DNA of 64,000 nucleotides from Maylandia zebra (taxonomy: Eukaryota; Chordata; Actinopteri; Cichliformes; Cichlidae), in assembly GCF_041146795.1 (NCBI RefSeq), contig NC_135187.1, forward strand, positions 6,683,556 through 6,747,555, given 5' to 3'. The notes below the pieces were generated by a model. The model was not told the origin of the DNA. It made no database searches and worked only from the letters and a program-made list of their open reading frames with translations. Shown here in pieces: positions 56,030 to 64,000 of the stretch. The stretch's first letter is position 1; the number at the start of each line of letters is the position of its first letter. Position numbers and translations under genes: made by a program.

Positions 56030-57710
56030 GTAATTACCCTCATCCATTTATAATTGCATATTACAACGACTGGTCTTTTTTTCCTCGTGATTTCGCTCAG
56101 TCAGGGAGGTAGTGGGTTAAATTCTGCAGTTTTTCTTCGCTGTTTTGACTATTTGCTTGTGTTGAGCGCTCGCACCGGTGATGTAGGGCGTGTAACCACC
56201 GGCGGCAGCAGTTACAGGGATTTCCTTCACACAATAATAAAGCAATTAACGCTACATTAGGGGCAAACTTTCTGAATTTCCCGGGAAAATTGCAAATTCC
56301 ACAGCATTCAGGCAGAAATCAAAGCGCTGCGTTTGTTTGCATGGTGCCACTGCGCACAGTGGCCTCCTCCATTCTCCTAATTTTGGCTTAATTCTGTAAA
56401 TTCATTCGTGTTTCTGCTGACGCCACTGAAAAAGCAGAGTCTTTGCACTCATGCTGATAATCAGATCGCCAAGTGGTTTAACGCTCGATATGCTGTATAG
56501 CGTATGATCCCGTGCTGCCCCTGGCTGTGGTGCATTATCGTGTGCTGTGTTCGGGAAATACCCGTCTGAAAACAGGGTATTTTCCAGGCAGAAACCGTTA
56601 TGCAATGCACTATAGCACACACCACAGCCTCCCGCTGAAGGGGTGAAGTATTGGTCACTGAAAAGTCATTTACATTTTATTAAGAAAATGGATGGATGAA
56701 TAAGTGCTGTGGTGAACTGTGAGAAGCCTTGCTTTTATTTTGTGGTAAGTACATGAACCAAGCCACCGGTCTGTGCGTCATATTTATGAAAAATGCTTCT
56801 TATTAGGGTTCGTTTTGCTACAAATCTCCTCTAAGTGACGTGCCAATATTTGATTACTCTTTACTTAAACCATAAATTGATGGTTTACTGTTACTCCTCT
56901 GACATCTGTGAATTAATGAAACAAAGAGAGTCTCCATTCATGTTCACTCTGTCCCTTTACTCCCCTCCATTTTATCTGGACATCGACAAATTGGGACCGG
57001 TCCCATTCATGCTGGTGTTGGTCGTGACACACCCTTGGCTGCACTAGCTGCTGCTTCTGGCTTTGTGAGCTGTATAAGGAGGGGTTAAAGGGGGGATGGG
57101 GGTGGAGGTGCAGAAGAGAGTACATGCAAGTCCACAGAGTGGAGCCAATCTTGAAGGTGCAGCATCTTTAGATTTGAAGCTCCACTGCTGATCACTCTGA
57201 CTGGAAAATGGACACAAGGGAGAAGCTTTGGATTAGCATTCTGAACATCAGTGATGTTCAGCATTTTCAGGTGGTGCAGAAGGGACCAGGTACCACTTAG
57301 GTGTGGCAGGTAGGAAATAGGAAAATGCTTCTAGGAAAAAATAGCACTTGAAAATTGAAAAGTCATCGAGTTATAACCATCACAGCTGACCTCCATAAAC
57401 ATGCATTACCAGCATTGTCAGTATAAAACATGCATGCAGCCACCATCACTCATTAGTAAGGGAAGTGTCAGTTAAGCATTTTCTCTGTTCCCATCTTGGT
57501 GTTTTGAAAGTGGATGTCAGGAGTGCACATCAACTTTTACCTCTAATAATGACCAAAGCTTAAAAAAACCCCCAAACTTCAAGTTTCACTCAGTATGACC
57601 TGAAACCACTGAGAGAGCCTATGAAGTCATCAGGAAAATGTCTACTGAGATTGTGGAGCAAGCTAACAGAGAGCTGTTTTTACAAAGCCTTCTTTGGAAG
57701 TTTAGATGAG

Positions 57711-57725
57711 TCGCCCCCTGCTGGC
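57711..57725 (-). promoter_or_regulatory. CTCF-type motif
   Basis: Minus-strand reading CCAGCAGGGGGCGA is close to the optimal CTCF core. It lies in the gene-poor region upstream of the Ig-like gene. Binding is inferred. Confidence 0.55.
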
Positions 57726-57904
57726 CATTAAAAGTAATTCAGGTTTAAGGCTTTTCTGCACTTCTGTGGAAGCTACTTTTATCTTTTATAGCATCTTAAG
57801 TTAATTTCTTGCAAAGTAAAGGAGTTGGAGAATAGTAGATCATAGATCAACCCCCCCCACCCCCCCACCCCACCAATCACCACCTTACAGCAGTGAAAGG
57901 GGGT

Positions 57905-58170
57905 TGACGCCATCAGGGGTAGGGTTATAGCAAATTGGTCTCAGGGGAGGAATCAGACAAAGAGCGATGGAAAACCCTAACAGAACAGCGTTCTCTGAGT
58001 TGGTTAACCTCGGCTGGAAGTGGGAAATTGGGGCTCTCTCTCTCAGAGCCAGGCCTGTAAGAGGTGTCTGGTGACCAGGTCAGTGTAGATGGGGCCTGTT
58101 TGGGCACAGCCAAAAAAAGATAACGTGGTTTAGCCCCCCTGTGGACCCACCAGTTGTGTCGGCGGGCACT
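57905..58170 (+). repeat. fragment of a common teleost retroelement
   Basis: Contains tctcagagccaggcctgtaa, tggggcctgtttgggcacag, gataacgtggtttagccccc and gtgtcggcgggcactggggt, an ordered set of blocks I recognise from an abundant fish LINE-associated repeat. It is diverged and non-coding. Confidence 0.5.
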
Positions 58171-60596
58171 GGGGTTCGAGCATGTGGACCCTCAGCATCA
58201 CAGACTGGTTTCTGGAACACTGTGAGGCATATGAAGGTGATTTATCGTCTCAAATTCATATTTAAAGGTTTCAGTGCATATGATTATATTACTTTTTATT
58301 ATATAGTTATATATGATGCAGTGTGGAGGACAACACTGTGTCCACCTCTTATTTCCACCTGTGCTTGCACTCGTGCGACAACACAGTTTTTGAGAGTCGA
58401 GGTACCCCAAACCTTCACTTCTTCTGATGTTATTGAGAAACTGTCACTGCTGTCTCAGTACAGGTGGAGGATATTTGACATTAGTGCGCTATCATCACAG
58501 CTTATGAGTCAGACTAACCTTGAAAGGAATCAGAAGGATAATTAATGAGAGAGAAGACAAAGAAGGGAAAGTGTTTGAAGAGAAGATTAGAAGTACAGAA
58601 AGACAAACAGGAAACCAGAATCAGATTGAAGGTGGGAGATGAGAGAGCTGATACTGAAACAGGAGGAGGATGGAGGCATGATGCTGCTGCCCTCCGTCTT
58701 GTGTGGGAGAGCAGCGATGAGGTGGAAAAGGCTCTTAAATCCGTCAGTCACGATTGATGTCAGACTGATGAGATCAGCCGGGAAGATGTACCCTCCGAGC
58801 CTCTCACCGCGGGGCGGCTGCTGGACGTGTCATACGCACTTCACTAAATGCTATGCCTTGTATAGTTTGATTGATCCTTTTAGTTATAATAGGAGACATG
58901 AGAGCTGTGACCCCATTTAGACTCAGCCTCTATAAATGGACACGAGAGACTCAGCCAAAGGACAACGATTACATCTGTATAACAGGCCTCTTAGCTTATT
59001 ATGACTTTCCTCTGACGCAGCGAGTGAGATGTTTAGAAAACCAGAAACTCTGGAAAATGCATCATCATACCTGCACTTGAAGAAATCCAAACCGGTGGTG
59101 TCAGGTGTGAGTTTTGTTTCATGCACAGCCACTACTCCCACCGCACTTCACTGAATAGATATTCCATGTTTTTAAAGTGGATGTGTACATTTATGTAATC
59201 AGCAGCAGCCTGTCATTTTCCCGTCAGATGCATGCTTCCTCTCAATCAATGAATCAAACCTGTGATTTATGTCTTTGCTGCAGCCCAGCATGAGCACTCA
59301 CATATGCAATGAACTAATGCCACTGTAGAAGATTAAAGTGAGATGATTTAAACCTGCTTCAAAAGGGCGGCGATTAGAAAATATGCTATGATTACTGTGT
59401 TTTCTGCAAAGGACTAAGAGCCTCTGGAACAGTTTTCCTGCCCACAGTAATGCTAGGGTGTCATTTTGAAATGTCCTCACATGTGTTGATGTGCTGAAGG
59501 AAAGTGCATGGGCTGTCACCTCTTTTTTTCTTTCTTTAAATAGCACTCTAATCCCTCATCTGAAGGAGCTGGCAGAAACGCAGTGGCATTTTATTGTTCT
59601 CTCAGTCTGAAGATGCCGTGATTCCCTCTTTTCCACCATCCTGAACTGGATCCAGGCAGGAAAATAAATTATACTTCCAAATATGCTGCAGAGCTCTGAA
59701 ACCTGCTTTAAATTTAATAACCTTTTGCAGGCTGAAATCTGTAATCAGCAGGAAGAACCACTTTATTTGAATAAAAACTGAATTATCAGCAGGTATTTGG
59801 CATTCCTGTTCATTTCGTCTTTGTTGTTCAGAGTTATGTGGAAGGTTCAGTAAGTTTCAAATTAAAAGCGGACATATTTAGCCCGCGCCTGTTTGTGTGT
59901 TTTGTTTTGCTGAGCAGGCGTTTTGAAGTCGGTTGTGTCAGCCGCCCCATTAGAGCGGCGCTGTCGAAACAATGCCAAGGATGGAAGCAGGTGGATTGAT
60001 TATTGTCATCCAAGTGTCAGCCTGATTGCAGGTGTAGTGTTAGGACAGTGGATTTGTGTTGTAGATGAATGCAAGTCTTTGATGTGAATCTGCAGTTAAT
60101 TTAATACTTCGATAGTATGTCAGTCTTTTACACCCACATGTCGTCGTGTTCCCCGACAGGATTATTACTAGCTTTTATAAGATGGACACCGACGGCTATA
60201 GACACGAAGAACATGAAGTAGTGACTCCTGTAATGCTTCTTTGACGTTCTCCTGAATACTGCATGTGTAGCTGGAGCTCATAGTGCAGCACCTACCTCTT
60301 GTCTGTGAGGGGCATTTAGTTAGAAGAACGGTGGCTTAAATGAAGTTTGGTCTTAAAATTAAAGAAGCTGAAGCAGCTGGTTTTAGACAGTGAATATAAT
60401 GGGGCGCTACACCAGCATAAGATGATAAAGGATGATGTTGACCTGTGAATAATGTAATGAGCATTCAGGCCTACTTTAACGACAGCTACTCTGAGTACTT
60501 GACTACTGTTTTTTAGCATTGATTTACAATAATGGGGGCCTGCTTAACTGGTCAGTAATACTTGTAATCCATTTGTAGTCCATTTGGACTACAAAT

Positions 60597-61190
60597 AATG
60601 AAAGATCAGGGTATACACCTCAGTGGCCACATCATTAGTCACACCTTACTGTATCAGGTTAGACTCATTTTTACGTTCACAACTGCCTGCATTATTTGTA
60701 GCAAACATTCAACAAGGTGCTGGAAAGATTCCTCAGAGATTTTGATCTGTGTTGGCATGAAAGCATCACACAGTTGCTCCTGATTTGTTGACCGCACATC
60801 CATGATGTGATCCTCCCATTTCAATACACCCCAAAGGGAAAGATTGAGATCTGGCGACTGTGGAGGCCATTTAAGTAGAGTGAGCTGGTTGTCATGTCAG
60901 TTTTGTGACATGGTGCATTCTCTGGCTGGTAGATGGGTACACTGTGCTTGTAAGAGATGGACATAGTCAGAAACAATACTCAGGGAGGCTGATAAGGCTG
61001 ATAAGAAACTATAATCCCCACCACCACCCTGAACCACAGATAAAAGACACGATGGAAACCGTGGTTTCATGTTGTTCATGCAAAATGCTGAAGCGAGCCG
61101 ACTGTCAGAGTTCTTCTTCATTCTGATTCTCAGTTTAAGCTTCAGTAAGTCGTCTTGATCGTCTCTACATCCCTAAATGTTCATTCGATT
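60597..61190 (-). mobile_element. degenerate Tc1-like transposon copy
   Basis: Same family as 41078-41580 but covering more of the transposase, antisense to the plus strand: caacaaggtgctggaaagat, agattgagatctggcgactg (which inverted encodes WPPQSPDLN of the Tc1 catalytic domain), agatgggtacactgtgcttg and aacaatactcagggaggctg. Stops and deletions remove any function. Confidence 0.8.
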
Positions 61191-61490
61191 TTTGCATTAA
61201 CCAGTTTATGTTGTTAATCTTTCTACTCCTTTTTGTTTCTAGCTGTTTCATCGTGTCTGTCTTAATCTTTCATCTAATTATCCCACCTTAATAACTATGC
61301 TACTACTGCTTAGTGTAAGCCGGTGCAGTTGCAGCTAAAGGTCAGTCCCCTCGTGCCAGCTGGCTCCTGTCCAGCTCATCATCCCAAAGTAGTGGCTGTG
61401 CACTCTTGCATTTAAATATCTCCTACTTTGTCTTCATTTACTCTTCATCTTTTTTCTCCTCTTGATTCCTCCCCTCGTCCTCTGTTGCAG

Positions 61491-61506
61491 TTTGTGATCC
61501 TGTTTC
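61491..61506 (+). other. possible 16-bp non-coding microexon
   Basis: A strong acceptor (cctcgtcctctgttgcag) and a strong donor (tttc|gtgagt) are only 16 bases apart, 0.5 kb upstream of the first coding exon of the Ig-like gene. It could be a 5' UTR microexon; transcript evidence is needed. Confidence 0.2.
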
Positions 61507-62010
61507 GTGAGTGGAAAGCCGATTATCTCCCAGCACCACGGGAGACACGAGGAGCCGCTGTTCAGCTCACGCAGCACAACATCATGTTTTTGTCTTGAAG
61601 ACACTTTATCTATAAAACTTGACTTAATAATATATTTGACTTTGCAACAGCACTATAGGTTTTCTTGCCAAAGAGTGTTGGCGGAAGTCTACTCTTAGAT
61701 ATTTAACGAGCTAATTTGCGAAAAGCTCCTCAATGCCGCACGGCGGTGTAGAGAATTCAGGGGAGGGCGGGGTTGGGTGCTTCTCCTCAGCTTGAGGACA
61801 AAAATTGAAGTTGACATGCTTCTACCTTAGCGAGGGGTTTCTAAATTAAACACAGAAGCTAACAAATATATCTTGTCAAATAAAATTATGGGAAATGTTG
61901 CATTTTTTGAAAACCTGGAGCCACGATCCTGCTATAAAAAGCCTTTTTTAATTTGTTTTGTATTGTCTGTGGGTTTCTCTTCTCTTTTGTGTACAGATCA
62001 ACTGTTCAAG

Positions 62011-63957
62011 ATGAAAGTAATCGGCGCCGCAGTGCTCAGCGTCCTGTTCTGCACGGGTAAGCAAGAACATAATCAGTCACCAGGGAGAGAGTTTAGATAG
62101 ATGAACTGTTGAAACAGACTTCCTGCAAAACCACATTTGTTTTAACTGGGTGATTAGCATGGATGCTGTGAAAGCCTCACCAAAGAAGCTAAAACACATT
62201 GTGATCTAGTTAATTTCCACTTATTTCCTTTCATTTCGCCTGTAATGAAGAATCTGGCTCTTTGTTTTTGTATCCAGTCTATTGTTAGCTGTCATTATTG
62301 GCAGCATTTACATTTCAAATGCTTTAATGCTTTCTGCGGAAGCTGTGTGGTTTTTCACTTGGAACAAAGGAAATGATTTAAAGGTTTTTGTATAATCCAG
62401 CAGACTAAAAAGAAACGCGCATTCAAATAAACTCATTTTAAACTAATCTTTTGTTGTTTTCCCACAGTCCTGCCAGCATCTGCAAAAGGTAAAAATGGTT
62501 GTTTGGATGTTAATGCACGCCTGAGAACGCTCTTTGAGGATTATTATATTATATACATGACAAAGACAGAGTGTTTGTGCTTAAAGCCAAGTATAAAAAC
62601 TAACAAAAAGAGTAATTCAACATATCTAATAAAAACATCTTGATTGCTTCTACCAGTAAAAACGGAACACAGGACAGCTTTCTTTGGCGAGGACGTCCAC
62701 ATCGATGTCCCACGCGGGAATGGCAGCGAGGTCATCTTTAAATCTGCGACCAGCGAGTCCTACGACATGCCGCTGATCACAGCGGGGAAAGTGGTGAATC
62801 ACAACATTTCCTATTCCAACACTTTGGGCTACCTGGTGCTGGAGGATGTGCAGGAGCAGAACGAGGGCACGTACATCATCAAGGACACAAACAATCCGAA
62901 CACTGAAAGGCACTTCAAACTCATCGTCAAGGGTAAGCCTCCCTCTGTCTTCTTCATGTGCTTTAAGTTAGATTTTTTTAAATGTGGTTTGGAAACAGGA
63001 AAAACGCTGGACACAAGAGATACGAAATACGAAATAGACATTCTGTGCAGGCCGGCAGTATAACCGTGAAAGAAATTATAAATGTTCTCTATGATCGGTC
63101 TTAATTTTTAAATTTCACTTGTCTTACAGCAAAGATTGTTCAACTCAAACACACAAAGAAGACCAGGTTTTACTTGCAGGAAGCCAGAAAATACAAATTA
63201 GTCACCATCTTAAAAGGAAACGCAACACGTCATGTTAGATGACTCAAAAGCGCTTTGGGGCATCTCATGTGTTTTTAAAGATGTGCTTTGTAAATAAAAG
63301 TGACTTTACTTGACATAAGCTTGATAAGATACACACTGTGCTTTACGTACATGAAGATACAGGACCCATGTTGACAATAGTGCAGAAGAGAGGCGAGAAG
63401 AGAGCGCTGACAGGGTGGAGTGAAGGGTGAAGACGAGTGTCAGGAGTGATTATGACTAAAGGATAGCAGCAAGAGTGAAGATGATAGCGAGAGGTGGTGT
63501 GTTTGCTGGGTTTTGTTTGGAGCTGACAAAAAGACAAAAGCCAGAGGTGGAGGTGGCACAGATGGAGATCAGTGGAACAGCTCAGGTTAAGCAGGTGGAG
63601 ACAAAGTCAGAGAAACAAGAGATGGTTTGTACACGTGCAGAAGTCAGATAGTAGATATGCTGGACAGACGATGGTAAAGATGGAGCTGCCAGGCAGGAGG
63701 AAAAGAGGAAGATGACACCGAGCATTCATGGATGTAGTGAAGGAGGACATGAGAGGGTTGGGCTCACTGAGATTTCTCCTGAGAGTTTAATATTTACACT
63801 GAGGTGACTTTCGCCACAACATGACAAATTTCTCATCTTTGACTGTTTGTTCTCTGTGTCGATGCTCAGACTGCGCCTTGGAGCAAATTGTCAAATACGG
63901 AGAAACCTACTACATCCATCTTAGCAACATTAAAGGACCCATCACCCTGGAGTTCAG
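62011..63957 (+). CDS. Immunoglobulin-like membrane or secreted protein, first four coding exons (runs off the right edge)
   Basis: Coding exons 62011-62056, 62468-62488, 62657-62932 and 63870-63957 join in frame with GT-AG introns; the gene continues beyond the window. The first exon begins just after an acceptor (ttttgtgtacag at 61996). Residues 1 to about 21 (MKVIGAAVLSVLFCTVLPAS) form a signal peptide split by a tiny 21-bp exon. Exon 3 encodes one V-like Ig domain (AFFGEDVHIDV, GYLVLEDVQEQNEGTY, FKLIVK); exon 4 starts a second domain with DCALEQIVKYGETYYIHL. The first domain follows the Ig pattern DxGTY but has no cysteine and no core tryptophan. Possible N-glycosylation at NGS and NIS. 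The family is unknown to me; fish Ig receptors of SLAM/CD2 or B7 type are candidates, and the MHC-linked location suits an immune surface molecule, but no function is assigned. Confidence 0.75.
63240..63790 (+). mobile_element. LINE fragments in an intron of the Ig-like gene
   Basis: A short L2-like tail (aaaagcgctttggggcatc ... tgtaaataaaagtgacttta) at 63245-63310 is followed by a diverged LINE 3' coding end: about 63665-63755 reads MVKMELPGRRKRG, then after a break FMDVVKEDMRG, a motif typical of the C-terminus of fish non-LTR reverse transcriptases. Non-functional. Confidence 0.55.
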
Positions 63958-64000
63958 GTATGGTCATCAGAGTTAATCAGTACCAAAGCTGGAATCATTT

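Larger units (their letters stand above)
56040..61480. other. gene-poor region, possible long 5' intron of the Ig-like gene
   Basis: No coding exons recognised. It holds a poly-C tract (57850-57875), a CTCF-type motif at 57711, a retroelement fragment (57905-58170) and a Tc1-like copy (60597-61190). Confidence 0.4.

Noticed and set aside
55759-56043. 94-codon minus-strand frame in the CpG-rich segment
   Set aside because: No homology recognised and overlapped by an equally featureless plus-strand frame; composition explains both.
58141-58545. 134-codon plus-strand frame
   Set aside because: Begins in a retroelement fragment and continues into low-complexity AT-rich sequence.

Overview
The window is nuclear DNA from a ray-finned fish, most likely a percomorph (repeat families and codon context look cichlid-like, but I cannot prove the genus). 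Evidence: GT-AG introns, CpG-rich promoters, AATAAA signals, teleost hAT, Tc1, L2 and L1 remnants, and exon-by-exon reading frames that match vertebrate genes. All exon joins given here were checked by hand for splice dinucleotides and reading phase.

Layout, left to right. Four genes lie in tandem on the minus strand: zbtb22 (BTB/zinc-finger factor, C-terminal fingers beyond the left edge, coding 2129 to 21), kifc1 (kinesin-14 spindle motor, 12306 to 5537, 16 coding exons, 622 aa), a znf384-type C2H2 factor (27429 to 17258, 10 coding exons, 589 aa with a cassette exon) and flot1 (flotillin-1, 39704 to about 33519, 12 coding exons, 424 aa). Divergent from flot1, on the plus strand, are tubb (class I beta-tubulin, 42137 to 50130, 444 aa) and, after a gene-poor 10 kb stretch, the first four coding exons of an immunoglobulin-like membrane or secreted protein (62011 to 63957, running off the right edge).

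Synteny: ZBTB22, KIFC1, FLOT1 and TUBB all lie in or beside the human MHC (6p21), so this is a teleost MHC-extended block, compacted and rearranged. The genes are not an operon; kifc1, tubb and flot1 share cytoskeleton and membrane roles only loosely.

Points of most interest: a fifth exon in tubb created by an extra phase-0 intron after Lys174; two near-identical zinc-finger exons in znf384, one an in-frame cassette that switches the protein between 6 and 8 fingers; a GC-AG intron in kifc1; an L2-like LINE filling the last flot1 intron before a 7-codon terminal exon; hAT elements with readable target-site duplications; a 240-bp foldback near 53.1 kb; an Ig domain without its canonical cysteines; and three strong CTCF-type motifs. 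No CRISPR, rRNA, tRNA or other RNA gene was recognised.
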